Positions 1 to 13,400 of a stretch of 64,000 bases of DNA are shown one piece after another. Within the stretch, counting starts at the first letter, position 1. Each line of letters begins with the position of its first letter. The stretch is from Campanula takesimana (lineage: Eukaryota; Streptophyta; Magnoliopsida; Asterales; Campanulaceae), in NCBI GenBank assembly GCA_026119855.1, contig JAOWBW010000027.1, positions 3,016,623 to 3,080,622 on the forward strand, given 5' to 3'. Under the pieces are notes generated by a model. It was given only the letters and a program-made list of their open reading frames with translations. It was not told the DNA's origin and searched no databases. Position numbers and translations under genes: made by a program.

Positions 1-2030
1 GAGCTGTGAAACATTGTGCCGTGCACGCTTAAGTCACTCAAATTGATTATGTATTTTGGTGTCTGAAGGGCTAATTTCACATTATAGCGTCTAGCATTGA
101 TACAATGATAGCAAGAAAACTCTTTAATGGAATCCCATTTTAACGATTAAATAATACCGTACGCCCTCATGAACATTTCCAGTGATAAATTACTTGTGAG
201 AAGATTTTTATTCCAGAAATACGAGTTTATGAAAATCATTCAAGGAGCATCACTAGGTGTACTCCATCAGATTCCATGGCATTGCTGCAGCTGCAGCAGC
301 ATCAATGGGTGGATGTTTGAGAGATATGTAGCTTCTGGTCCATGTGTGATCGTTGTTTGTCATCACTTGGATGTCTTGCTAAAAGTTTGAACTTTGGTAA
401 GGGTTATTGGTAATTATGGTTTTGATCAGCTATGACACACTGAATCATGTTGATGTAATCTCTATCTATTTTAGATTATTGAGGCTAAGCTCTGAACATT
501 CAAGTCCCCTTTCAAGTATGTCAGGATATAGTATATAAAGCTTAATCACCTGAATCTTCTACGGTTGCAGGATGAGAAGATCTCTTTCTTGGCCTTCTTC
601 ACATTCGGCATGATCTCCCTGATAGATGTAGAGCCACAATTTTTTTTTTTTTTTTTTCATGTCCGGAGGTTGAATATTTTTTAGGTCCAGTAGGGAGTCA
701 ACAACTATTTTGGGTCTCACAGAATTACTCATTAGAAAAAATATCTGCTTGAGTTGCTTACAGCTGAATCAAAGCTCCAAAAGAAATTGTTGTGGTGTGC
801 GTTATTCAACTTGCACTCAAGAGGAAATTTTCTACAGGATAGTTAATTCACCTCTCATATTACCACAATGGAAGCATTTTAAGGTGCATCTTACTACAAT
901 TCTTGCACGTATAAATTCTTCTTGTCAGTATGAGTAGTAATTCTAATGAAAAAAAGTATGAGAATCAATATATTCAGAGGTTTGCGGATTGAGAAATTAC
1001 ATGTCATTTCATCTTTCTTGAATCACCTATCATCCACTGTGGTCAGTGTTTGGATAACCTCTAGTTTTGGGGGAGAATGGAAATGGGGAACATCTGGAAA
1101 GTGGATGTTAATCTTGGAATAAATCAACAGGGAAACTTTTCTCGTGGAACAGGAGAGTAGTGTTAGTGCCAAGTGTACGCAGTTTTCAAAATAACACCAG
1201 CTGGAATTCGGAGTAATGTTATTGTGAATATTTCATCTCTAATTCTACAAACTTGCAGAATCTCTAAGGAGATGAGAGTTCTATTTGGTTAATGGTGTTC
1301 TTTTGAAGGTTTGTGGGCCTGTGACTTGTTCCGAGATGTCAGGCAGATTTTTATGTTTATGCGCTAATAAATGGTTGATTTATAGCTTCTCTGGCTCATT
1401 AGAGGGATGAGGAAGCAAACATTAGAAGGCACATGCACTAATCGAATAACTACATCTAATAAATGTGCGTGGATTTAGTAAGGTTAAGGAGATGATATGT
1501 TCCTCGCATTACTCTGTCAACTGCTTAAGCATTTTGTTTTTGTGGATATGCCGCAAATGGTTCTTGACGACTGTTTCCTCGTAGAATGCTTGGGGTGCTG
1601 GGTCAAGAATAGACAAATAGAAGGTATATCTGTGTTGAAAGCTAGCTTAAGCTTCTTGCAGATCTAACTTGAGTTGGATTGAGAGGCATTCCCTCACACA
1701 ACGATATGAATAGTTTGAGTTGATTGAAGGATCATTAAAACCAGCATTATGAAGCGAAATTATCCTGCATAAACATTTTTCAGTTCATTTTCATACTTTT
1801 TGATGATATGAGTCTGAAGTGGATCCCTTAGGTTGGACATATGATATTCTTCTTTGCATGTCTTGAACTCTTAATGGTGTATGGTCTACAGGTTAACGGC
1901 ACTGATGAATTTTGTGTGTGTATTGAAGCAGTTACTTGAATCATGTGATGTGCTTCTGTCATGTGCTAACTTATGAACAAATACCTTCTGAAGCTGAGTT
2001 GTTTTCTTGACCTTTTCATTGCGTGGATAG
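1..2030. other. Intron or upstream flank of the HDDC2-like gene, no exon identified
   Basis: The first confidently recognised exon starts at 2031 and begins in the middle of a codon, so earlier exons must exist. I looked for the N-terminal HD-domain motifs of the family (the DHMYRM-like and VHD-like segments) and did not find them here. The stretch is AT-rich with stop codons in all frames. A short open stretch after a good acceptor (ttgcag, about 570) reads DEKISFLAFFTFGMISLIDV but does not match the family convincingly. Most likely it is a long intron, with the 5' exons before the window. Confidence 0.5.
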
Positions 2031-5000
2031 CCATTGTTGGAGACATCACTCCTTCAGATGGAGTACCAAAGGAGGAAAAGAGTCGACGAGAGCAGGAAGC
2101 ACTAGCCCACATGTGCAAACTACTAGGTGGAGGGTCTAGAGGTACATAATCTATCCTTATTGGAGTTCACTCTTTCAGCCTGGTAATGTTGAATATGTCA
2201 TATTTACTTGTTTGCTGTTCGCTTGACATATTGCAGCTGAGGAAATACGTGAGTTGTGGATGGAGTATGAAGGAAATTCGACACTTGAAGCTAAGGTTGT
2301 CAAGGACTTTGACAAGGTATAGTTTATGATACGATATGGCTGTTGCAAATACACAAGAAATTTTGGGTAACTGACCCTTTCCATTTCTCTCTGAGGGCAA
2401 AGGGGGGGGGGGGGGGGGGGGGTATGTTGGGGTTGGGGAAATTGCGGGACCTGAGCAGCCCATGTCCTATACCATATCATGGGAGGAAACAACATTCACG
2501 CAACAATCACATATAAAGCAATAAACAAGAAAAGAATACACAATATCTGTTCACCCAGTTCGTCACAAGACCGGAGTACGTATGGGGCACCACCAAGCCA
2601 GAATATACACTAATATAGCCAATATGTTTGTTTACAACAAAGCCTATGCTCTATCTCTCAAGTCTCAAGAACATTCCCTCCCCATGTAAACACACCATCA
2701 CACATAAAACCCCTAGACATGCTCTACTTATCCATGGAATGCCCCTAAGGTCACTCCAAAAGGCCAACACTCCCTTGGCTCTCTTTGTGATCTCACAGAT
2801 TCTCTATGGCTATTTTTCTTGGCACCCAATGTTTCAGGCCGTCACTTGGATTTTATAGGCTTGCAAGAGTCCCAAACCCAAAAGAAATCCAACTCCCTAT
2901 GCTAAAAGGAATCCTACAAAGAATCGGAAAAATTCGGGGGTCGGGGCTATGCGGCTGCACCATGCGCCGCATAACTTCCAGGTTCACTTTTTTTCTTCTT
3001 CTTGTAAAGTCCGCAAAGTATCACCCTATGCGACCACACCATGCGGCCACATAGGCTCCAGATCTTCATTCCACGATTTCCTTCCTTTTCTTCCGCGTAG
3101 CCTTAAATCCTCTTTCCTCGGTTTGGCTCCACACCCAACAAGGTAGTGGCGTAGAAGTGCACACAAGTGGGAGAGAGAAGTATTAAGATATTTCCATTTG
3201 TTGTTCGCGGATGTTTTGTAGCAGCTCATGTGTATATGTCTATCGTCGAGTATCTTAGTGTAAGCTTGTTGTGTTCTGGTGCATATTCAGGGTTCACTGA
3301 GATATGAAATGCATCAGCATAATACTAGTGATTGATCTCTGATGATACTATCACGCAGCCCCATGTACTCCATTATTCATTTGTTTCTGTAGGAGATAAA
3401 TATAGCTACATCCGTATGTTTGTTATTACTCCCTCCATTGCAGAATGATAGTCCCACTTTGTTTTAATATTTTCCCTCATTTTATTTTTTATAAGCCAAG
3501 TAGTTGTTTTCAAGTACCGCATTACCTGACCCTGGCCTTTTTTCTTGTTCACTCAGTTGGAGATGATACTTCAAGCGTTGGAATATGAAAATGGTGAGCT
3601 TTTTGTATGCTATTGTATAATTACAACTAATCTTGATTATAGATGTATGCATATACCTTCGATAATGGCTTGCTTTTACAAATTTGATTAACATCTAATA
3701 CAAGTATCATACATATTTATTTTTTGTCATTGTAGTTTCATAAAAGAACTTCACTCTGAAAAATGTTTGACATTGGATGCATTTCTGAGCCTCTACTGCA
3801 TTGGTAGTTAATGGTTCACTCGAGCTTGCGACCTGAATTATTGACTTGGTTACACTGTGTATTAGGAACACGATTGATTCTAATACAAGCTTCAGAGAAT
3901 TACACTTGAGTCATTCAGGTCAAGAAAGGATATCCTTAACACGCCGTCACATTCTCACAGTAATTGATATCATTTGTTTCAAGTCATTTGTGCCAGGGTC
4001 TTGTTTTTTTTTTCTGTTTTAGACTTCTGGTTACTATAAAGCTGTGGATTTTCTCCTTTTACTTCTGATGAATACTTTTAGAAACTTGATCTTTGTTACA
4101 CCAAGTGCTTAAGTAAAGCATGAGGCAATCTACGATAAATGCTCATCATTTTGATATTTCCAGCATGACATAAAAACTCATGAATTTACGTTCTCTTGTT
4201 AATTTTAAAGTCACCTCAAGACAATTTCACTAGAATCCTCTCACATCTACCGACTTTCAAACTTCCCAAAACATGGAGCTGTGTTACACAAAGTGATATA
4301 TACACTACGGAGTAGAATTTTATAGCCGTTCAGAATTCTAGAGGATGCCTTCCATCCAAGTAAAATCGGGGTATGCTCACCTTCCTCGCCTGTGCTGGTG
4401 GCATGCAACATTTTGAGGGTGTGATATATCTCAACCAGACAGACTTTCAGAGAATTAATTAATGGTTGATATGTTTAGTTTATAAATACTTGCCATACCA
4501 GGACATAATATTGACTGATTCTTGAGGTCCTAGAGTTTAAAGCCTTTCTTGCATTACTCAATAATCAGATTGATGGCAACTTACATTATTATTCTTTTGC
4601 TTAATACTGAAGATCTTGTCGAATGATGTACACTTATAAAATTAATCTCAAGGGCTTATAATCTTATGTTTTTTGTTTATGCAGAGCAAGGCAAGGATTT
4701 GGATGAATTTTTTCAGTCTACTGCTGGTAAAGGACCTTTTCTTTTTTACTTACTATCATTTTTAAATAATTCAGATCTGTTTTCTGGATGACTTACGAGT
4801 GTGCATGATTATCTCCGTTGCTTCTTCTTAACTGTTAACTGTTTATATAATCTATTCCATATCTCTCGAGCTATAGATGTTAAACACAATGGAATGTCCA
4901 TGCAAATTGGTTAGAGAGACGGTTCTAAATACAAGTTTCATGCAGTGGCAGTAATTTAAAAATGCAGTACCATGTGTCTGATATGCAAGAAACGAGCTAG

Positions 5001-5977
5001 ATATAAAAAAAAAACTCACTTTGAGGTGACATTGAAGTGTGCTTTAAGAGGTTACGCATACCCTCTATGCTCGTACGTGACGCTGCAGTAATACTATTGT
5101 GTGCAAGGCTATTAAGGTAACAAGTATGAACATTGCTCCATTCTGAGGCTAGGAGAGGTCATGAGACTCTAGGTGGGGTTAGTGGGTCTTACAGATCAGC
5201 TGGCTAGACTCTTGGAGTCAGACACGTGGCTGTGGGATTAAAGCCCTAGACATGAGTCCTCGAGCCTACCCAAAGGGTGTAGAAAGGCCTTCAATTAACT
5301 GACAATTTTCAGAATACCTGCCCTCCTATAAAAAATACAGCATATGTAAACCCTTTTTGATTTGGATCTGTCGAAGAAGACAAGGGAACCATAACTTTTT
5401 TCTGCACACCATGCTTGGCATATAGAAAAGATAAGCTGATACTATACAGAGTTGGCTCCTTTTCCGTTAGTTTTTAACTCTTTTCTCTCAATGCACCATT
5501 GGATTGTTGCCACATAAGCAGGACTGGACAGACGCATGTGATCATCTGATGGTGCATTGTTGGAAATTGAGTGAAAAAGTAATAGAGAGGATCCATACTT
5601 ATACCAGCTCAACAAATATGCCTTCTGCAAATCATGGTCTCCTGGAGCTGACAAATCCATGTTATGCCATTGTTCTGACAGCTTCATAGTACTCCCTCCG
5701 TCTTGGAAAAATAGTCCCACTTATCATTTTTTTTTTTTGATGTATGTAAAAGGGTCCCTGAAATCTTTTGTTCTGTGTAGTGAAGTAGATGGCGCTCCAA
5801 GAGTTATCGCCATTTTCTTTCTAGTAATTCTTTGTTTATAGACACTAGAAAGTTACGAATGATTAAGAATGTGCTAATATCTACCTTTCTTATATTTTAA
5901 TTGCAGGTATGTTCCAGACAGATTTGGGTAAAGCTTGGGCGTCAGAGATAGCCTCCAGAAGAAAAAAGAAGGATTAG
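2031..5977 (+). CDS. HDDC2-like: HD-domain 5'-deoxynucleotidase HDDC2-like, 3' part (5 exons)
   Basis: Exons: 2031-2141, 2237-2316, 3557-3593, 4685-4726, 5907-5977 (stop TAG 5975-5977). All borders are GT-AG and phases join cleanly, giving about 112 residues. The protein starts in the IVGDITPSDGVPKEEK motif and continues with MCKLLGGGSRAEEIRELW, VVKDFDKLEMILQALEYENE and DEFFQSTAGMFQTDLGKAW. These match the C-terminal half of the HDDC2/YfbR family, metal-dependent HD phosphohydrolases that remove phosphate from deoxynucleoside 5'-monophosphates. The Asp of KDFDK fits the last metal ligand of the HD fold (family knowledge). The first His and the HD pair should be upstream and are not visible. 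The basic end RRKKKD is usual for plant members. Intact as far as seen; introns carry a poly-G tract, an insertion and MITE halves. Confidence 0.87.
2380..3200. mobile_element. Unclassified insertion in intron 2 of the HDDC2-like gene
   Basis: After the 21-base G run at 2402-2422 the base composition changes: GC-richer, repeat-like text continues to about 3200. It contains two imperfect copies of a GCGGC-CACC-ATGCG-type block (about 2945-2975 and 3020-3052). Texture resembles retroelement sequence, but I found no LTR pair, coding motif or target-site duplication, so class and ends are uncertain. Confidence 0.3.
2402..2422 (+). repeat. Poly-G tract, 21 uninterrupted G
   Basis: Twenty-one consecutive G residues 85 bp downstream of the exon ending at 2316. 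The proline-rich ORFs read on the minus strand across it are artefacts of this run. Confidence 0.9.
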
Positions 5978-7461
5978 ATTTTAGAGGGAAGCCTTAGCAA
6001 CGGAATGTTGCTAGTTGGTACCGGCCCTAGTTCCTTTCCCATAAGAGCAGATTGTGGGAAATGTTGGTTATTAAACCATAATCGTTAAGGTTTTACATCT
6101 TGATTTTAACAAGTAGACTTCTTAGCTCGTAGGGCTGAACTGCTGATGGCTAAAGTCAAATCTGTTTTATATTTTCTGCTCAACATTTTACACAGTTAAT
6201 GAAAACCTGCATAATCTTTGTTATGCCATATTCCTTGATTTGGCTCTGACACGAGTATAACTTGAACGTATCAAGTGAAACATTTTGTCCTTCTCAAAGC
6301 GCGGCCAGGGAGAAATCATTGTTCAAGTAATACACCATTCGTCCCATAAAGTTTGTCTCATTTAGCTTTTTATGGTCAAAAGTTAACATGAGTTGACCCT
6401 AAAAAATTATATGGGACAAACTTTTCGGGACAGAGTGTATACAAGCAAAAGGAAGAATAATTCAATAATAACTCAACAGCAACATGTATTTATGGGACTG
6501 TTTATTGCAGATTCTACTTAGAGCATCCAATGGTAGAGCTCTTTTAAAGAGTTTTTTTGCAATTCCAATATGCCACATCTACTTCTAGTCAACAAATAAA
6601 AACTAAAAGCAAGTTCTACAATGGTATAACTTTTTTCATCAAACTTTTTTGTGGGCCCTACATTTAACACTAAAAATAAAATAAATATAAATTAGAAAAA
6701 AAAACCCTTCTAAATGATTTGCTTACGTATATTACCTTTCGATTTTGGCACTTTTCACACAAAGGACCTGATCATTCGCTCTTGCCATCGGCCAAGATTT
6801 ACACATCCCTCAGTTGGTGGGGGGATGACCGTGAGTGATTGGGTAGAAGTGAGACTTACACCAAGTCAAATTAATACTCCATTCGTCTCATTTTAAACTT
6901 TAAAAAAAATCATTTTAATTTTAATTGTTTCATTTTAAACTTCAAAACTTAAAAAATAAAGTTTTCTATACTTTTTTATTTGTGGACCTCACATGTCATA
7001 CTCACAACAATTATCTACTAACTATTCTCTACCCGTCTTTCTATCTCTTACCAAACCATCTACACTCACAAAACTCACATTTTTTTTTTTAAAGTTTTGT
7101 ACCCAACTATATTTTGAAGTTTGAAAATGTGGGTGCTAAGAGTGTAAATTTGAAATTTGAGTGTTCTAAGTGTCATTTAATTTATCTTAAGGGGTCATGT
7201 GGTCATTTTAATGAAAAATTAAAAAGGAAAATTCTGGAAGTTAGGGGTGTTGTTATACACACCCGTAATATGCTTAAATTTTTAAATGATACAACACTGT
7301 AATGCACTTACCTGGGGTATTCATAAGTTTTACGAGTACGTAACCCTTCTCGAAGAGTCGAAATAAATTAAACGGAATAATAAAACACATCCCGTCGTCA
7401 ATCGCAGTTTAGTTTCTGGCTCTCCGTCCGCGGCTGAAAGAGGGGTATTTGGAGGTTGAGA
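5978..7461. other. Intergenic region between HDDC2-like and TPR1-like genes
   Basis: It holds the 3' UTR of the HDDC2-like gene (to about 6230, no single clear polyA signal), a short MITE at 6331-6440, Tourist-like text starting GAGCATCCAATGG near 6520, and AT-rich sequence with a partial MITE-like end (ACTCCATTCGTC, near 6878). The last 90 bases before the ATG at 7462 are GC-richer and are the likely 5' UTR. No gene is seen. Confidence 0.55.
6331..6440. mobile_element. Short Stowaway-like MITE
   Basis: Ends are ACACCATTCGTCCCATAAAG and CTTTTCGGGACAGAGTGTAT, imperfect inverted repeats flanked by TA. About 110 bp, no coding content. Confidence 0.6.
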
Positions 7462-10400
7462 ATGGTGGTGCTAGAGCCTGTTCCTTCTACCAGCGAAGAC
7501 GCTAACCGCCCCAATGTCAAATCAACGTCGTATTACGATAAAGCAACCGCCGCCGGATACGCTTCCGACGGCTTCGAGACCGCCAGTGATTCGGAAATCA
7601 ATGATGAAGAAACTGGAGCTAACACCAATATTAACCGAAACGACAGCGTTGGACACGAAGAGCAGCAACAACAACATCAAGATCAACCGCCTGTATCGGT
7701 GCCGGCAACGAAGGATCATCCTTTCGAAGATGCTCTAAATGACGAGGAACTCAATCAGGTTCTTCCTTTACATTGCAATTGATAATATATTTAGAGTATT
7801 AAAGCTGAAATTGGATCACTTTAGGCGAAATTTAATTTTTGAGCTTCTAAGTTTTATTGCTTATGTGACTGTGAATATGATTGTTTATGTTACTTTTATC
7901 AGCAATTTACTATCTTCGTAATACTTCTTGCGAGTTTTTCTTCAATACTATGCTGATTAGACATTTTTTGGTACACTGATTATACATTATTGAGGAGCAA
8001 TGGAGTATACTAGTCTGCTTTTGTGAATTGATTTTGTTCTCCAAATTAGCTGAATGGCTATAAAAATGACACTTCCGAACTATTTTTATTGTAAGTGATG
8101 CAATTTTACGCAAAAGAAAATGTCGTTATTTCTGAAACTTGTAGTGCGTTGGAGGACATTAAATTTCTTTTAACTGTAGTAGTAGTTTTTGTCCTACGAA
8201 CTCATAAAAGAATTAGACAAGCTTGTCGTGCGGCACAAGAGGCAAGGCAGTGGCTGCTTGTCCAGGAGAAGATTTTGTAACGAGAGTTGTACCACATAGA
8301 TTCTATAATGATGGATGCCTATTTTATATTTCTGGTGGTCAGGAGACTGTATTTGGATCCTGTGCTGGCTATTTTTTAGCTGGATCATAGTTGAATTTGG
8401 ACGCCAAATAACATTGGTTTATCTTTCTAATCCGTCCCTAAATGGATGTCCATTTTTCATTCAGGCGGCATTCTAAAAATAATTTCTTTTTATACAATCA
8501 TATGGCAAAAATGCATAAATATTCTTGCTATCCACCTTCTAACATTTAGTTTTGCAAGTATAATATGGCGAGTGAACAAAATTTAGTAAAAAATATTTAT
8601 GGACAAAGTTTTTTTTTTTTTTACAAAAAAGACATTCGTTTTGGAAAACAAAATTCTTGAAAATGGGCATTCATTTAATGACGGAGAAAGTATAATGTTT
8701 AATCCTCCAACTTGACCCACAGCTGAGTAGCCTTTGGCAATTTTGGAAGAATTGTGGGCTTGTGTTCTATCTACCTGAGCTAAAAGATAGTTGGATTCGA
8801 ATTTGCTTCAGTTTAGGCGGTACTTGTGATGCTACAGGGACAACCTTGGACAAATTCAGATTAAGTGATATTTCACCTGCTGACCTGCATCAAGTGTATA
8901 GTGGGTACCTGCTTTCTATTCTACGTCACCTCTTAGAATGTTTCGATTAAAGATTAGGTGATTGTACATTTTTTCCTTAGGAAATGATGACTATTTGTTT
9001 GGGCATGGCTCAAAGTTGCTTCATTTTTCTTCAAATGAGATCAAGACCAGAGGCAATTTCATTGTTTTCATCTGGTCCGAGTCGTGAATAGGTTAACTCA
9101 GCTTCTACGAATTGCCTTGTAGTCTAGTGGTTGTATCCTGTCAGATAATGTTGGGGTTTAAACTCCTCACCAGCAGTGTTCTGTCATTTTTCTCTCTCCT
9201 GAGACTAGAGAAAACAAAAACGAGCAATCACAGTTCCTTTTTCTTTTTTCTTTAAAGGTCAAAATTCATATTCAACCATTGTACTTTACCTCGACTTTCA
9301 CTTCAACTACTATACTTTGTTTTTAGCACGAAAACCACAAAAGTTTTGCAAAACTATCATTTTAACCACAAATTAGTGTCTAATTCGTTCCCAATCCGTG
9401 CCCAACTCCGCAAATTTGGGGCTAAAATGATAGTTTTTCAAAACTTTTGTGGTTATTGTGCCAAAAACAAAGTATAGTGGTTGAAGTGAAAGTCGAGGTG
9501 AAGTACAATGGTTGAAAATGAATTTAAACCTTCTTTATATATCTATGCTATAGGAAAATCTGTAACAATAGTGCCAAGTGAACATATGTAAAGATGAACA
9601 GTGATTGTTTGAAGTTGGGATGTTTGATTTCCATCTTCTTTTGTTATCTTCATATAGGTCGTGGTTGGTTTCCTTAACTTATGTGGAGCTGATACCCTCT
9701 TGAGTCTTGAACCAAAACAAAAAAGATAAAAGGTTGATTTCTAGCTATTTTGTGTTCCCTTGACCCATTTGGAGAGGTGTATATTCCTTTTCGGGCCGTC
9801 CCATTAGAAGAGTAATTTTCTTTTTGGGCCGTCCATTAGGAGAGTAATTCTTTTGGGCCATCATTTTTCAATCAATTGACCGTAGTAACACTTGCTTCCT
9901 CCTTGCTAAACTTCAATGTTACCTCCGTGTTTGAATTTCAAATGCCTTGAGGGGCAATTTAGAGAATTAATCAATTGTTTACAACTTTCTTAATTTGCGT
10001 ATTTGGTCAAACTACACCTCTTCAAGTGAGATGATTGGGCTGGTAGCATGCCCTACATATTCTGTGGATATTTCTTCTTTTGTTTAGGATCATGGATCGA
10101 GCCTGTGGCAAAGAGGGTCCAATTGACCCCCCCTCCCCCAAGTTTTCGATGTGTACACCTGAGGTCCCTGTTTATAGAATAACACCTATTAGGTGTTTCT
10201 GATCCCCTGATTATTGGTCTAAATCCATATGATCCATATAGTTGAAGAAAGATATCAAAATAAACCCAATTTCAAATAATTGAAACGAAAGGGTTATAAT
10301 GTTAATTTTTAATTAGTAATCCCTCCAAAATTGATGCCATTTTTTACTTGTCAATGACTTTAAGAAAGGTGCTTTACTTGTTTGTATATTGCTTGTAGCA

Positions 10401-13400
10401 TAGTAAAATTGTACTTAGGTTGTTTACCTTATTTAGAAACGCGATATAAATTTTCAAACGAACTAAAAAGGAAAGTGAGACATTTATTACGAGACAAATA
10501 AAAAAGGAATGTGACATTTATGATGGGACAGAGGGAGTATAAGAAGTGAATATCAAATATAGATTTCCTTTTCTAATCTTATTTGACTACTTGATTATAA
10601 AATTTTTTAACCTATTCAAACTCAATCTTGATTTTCCTAAAAGAAATAATAAGAAAAACTTAAAAAGACTATGTGTCTATACTGGATTACGCCATATGAT
10701 TTCTATGTTGACATTGTGTCTGTACTGGATTACGCCATATGATTTCTTAATGTTGATATTTCTCTAGATATTTGTTGATTTGGCTTGAGGGAGCAATCAT
10801 GAATATATTTTGTAAAGTATACTGCTTATTACCACTTCGTGTTGATCAAATCTTACCTTTACTTTTTCTGTTGAGATGCAGAATACTTTAGCTCAGGTGA
10901 ATGATGCAAAAGTCGAAGGCAATAAGTTATTCGTAGATAAGAAATATGATGAGGCATTGTTGAAGTATGATTTGGCCTTACAACTAGCACCGGAGATGCC
11001 CTCATTCGTTGAAGTTCGTTCAATATGCCATGCCAATCGTGCTACATGTTTTTTTAAAGTGGTATGTGATATCTTAGAGAAGAAATTCTCTGTCAGGTTA
11101 ATTCATGAAATCATAATTGCCTATTTGTTGAACACGTATGCTTGATGATATTTTGTATCTTGCATTTTGGAAGCTGTGAATTGGGTGCCCAATGACTAGC
11201 TTGATGTGATCTGTAATGTGAGTGAATTAGTTGTTGATATTTGGTTGCTATCTAAAAGTTGAATTGAACTATATAGGGCAGATCCCATTGCTTATTGAGA
11301 CCAATGTCAAGTTATTTCTCCTGAAGGCTGTCTTCAAAAAGTAAGGGCAGCTATGAGTTGGGTGCCCAATGACTAGCTTGATGTGATCTGTAATGTGAGT
11401 GAATTAGTTGTTGATATTTGGTTGCTATCTAAAAGTTGAATTGAACTATATAGGGCAGTTCCCATTGCTTATTTAGACCAATGTCAAGTTATTTCTCCTG
11501 AAGGCTGTCTTCAAAAAGTAAGGGCAGCGTGTGAAGAAGCAGATGATTTTAAATGAGGTGTCTGAATATTGCCTTGCCTTGCTGACGTGTTACTGTTTTG
11601 TCTTTCTGTACATAAACTATTGCTGCGACATCTTTTGGATAATTGAACTAGGGTCTGAATTGTAAGCTTACCGAGATACTTGGAACGTGCTGTTCTATCT
11701 TTCTTTTTTTTAATTGATTGAAATCATTTCTTGATTTCATTCTTCGTGCTGTCAAATCGTATGTCTATTTCATTTCAATCTTTATTAACACGAAGAAGTT
11801 CAAACAAAAGGGAACCGCAAAGCCGCTATGAGATATTGAGATTCAGTTTTTGCAGTGCGACTGTCATCTGTTATAGTGCTATTGCTGCTTTTTTTTAAGA
11901 CTTCTTTTTTAGTGGGTTTGCCCCATTTCTGAGTTGCCTGGCGAGGTAATCTAAATCTTGAATGTTGGTTTTATATCCCAGGAGAAGTATGAGGACACAA
12001 TCAAAGAGTCTACAAAAGCACTAGAACTGAATCCCACGTACATGAAAGCTCTGCGTAGAAGAGGAGAGGCTCATGAGAAGCTTGAACATTATGACGAAGC
12101 TATTGCTGGTAAAGTTCCACAATGCATTTTACCAAATAGTGGCCTTGTCTTGTATATTCGTGATGATGACTTGTTAACTCCTTTCTTATTCTCTCTTTGA
12201 ATTTATTTATTTAATCTTAATTTTGTTTTGTTAATTGTTTTTCATGCTTGTAGATATGACAAAAGTTGTGGAATTGGATCCATCAAATCACGAGGCTAGG
12301 AGAACCGCTGTCCGTTTAGAGCCACTGGCTCGAGAAAAGCGTGAAAAGATGAAGGAAGAAATGATTGGTAAGCTTAAACAACAAACTTCTTTGGCAGATT
12401 GTCCTTGTTTTTTCTTCCGTTGACTACCACTCTTGCTGTGTGCATGTGTACTTACGACAATTGGCTCTTATTTATTTATTTATTTCTGTGGGGGAATTGG
12501 ATAGTTTGACTTTGTTATATCTTAACTCTTCCAACAGTGCAAAAAAAGAAAAAAAATTGCCTACTTAGCCAATCAGTCATACTCCCTCTGTCCCAGAAAG
12601 ATAGTCCACCTTTTGTCGTTGTTACTACGAGGGAACTTTGAGCAGTTATAAATGCTACTTATAATTATGCTAATGTGAATCTAAAAATTGATATTAATAG
12701 TATTTATAATGGTGTATCAAGAACAATTTCAAAAATTTATTAGAATAATTAAAAGTAGTCATAATTATTACTCAAAGTTCTTTTGTAAAACCCATGAAAA
12801 TAGGGGGACTATCATTCTGGGACAGAGGGAGTATATCATAGCCGTAGGATACGTCTCATTTTCTTCTCATAATCCATGTAGAAAATTGGAACTTTGGAGA
12901 GCGTGAGAATCTCTGTTTTCTTCATTTTGATATTTCTGATGATAGGAGGTGAAAGGAAATACATGGTAAATCATACTCCCTGTTAGGGGTGGCAAATTTT
13001 TACCCAATCCATTTGTCCATCCATCAACCCAATATAAAATGACTTATTGGGTTATCCATTAGATACCCAATAAAACTATTGGGTTCAAATGGATAATACC
13101 CATAAAGATCCATAACATTAATGGATAAGATGGATTTTTATCCGGATAACCAATGGGTTACCCGATAGTCTACCTCTACTATTACAAGCAACTACACAAC
13201 CACACTCACCACAACCATCGTTGCCATCGCTGCCACCACCCCATCACCACCACACTCAACACAAATTACCTTAAACAAAAAAGTAATGTACTCCATACTA
13301 CTCCATCTATCACATACTCCCTCCGTCCCAAAATGATCTTCTCATTTGCCATTTTCTATTGTCCCCAAAAGTTCTTCTCATTTCGACAATTTAGGCTTAA

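Noticed and set aside
571..640. Candidate HDDC2 exon reading DEKISFLAFFTFGMISLIDV after a ttgcag acceptor
   Set aside because: Only faint similarity to the YRMGLMALI region, no clear donor in phase, and the downstream junction would not connect.
2167..2495. Proline-rich minus-strand ORFs
   Set aside because: Created by the 21-base G run in an HDDC2-like intron.
9108..9176. Functional tRNA gene
   Set aside because: A- and B-box-like text is present but no acceptor stem or proper cloverleaf could be drawn; kept only as a SINE fragment.
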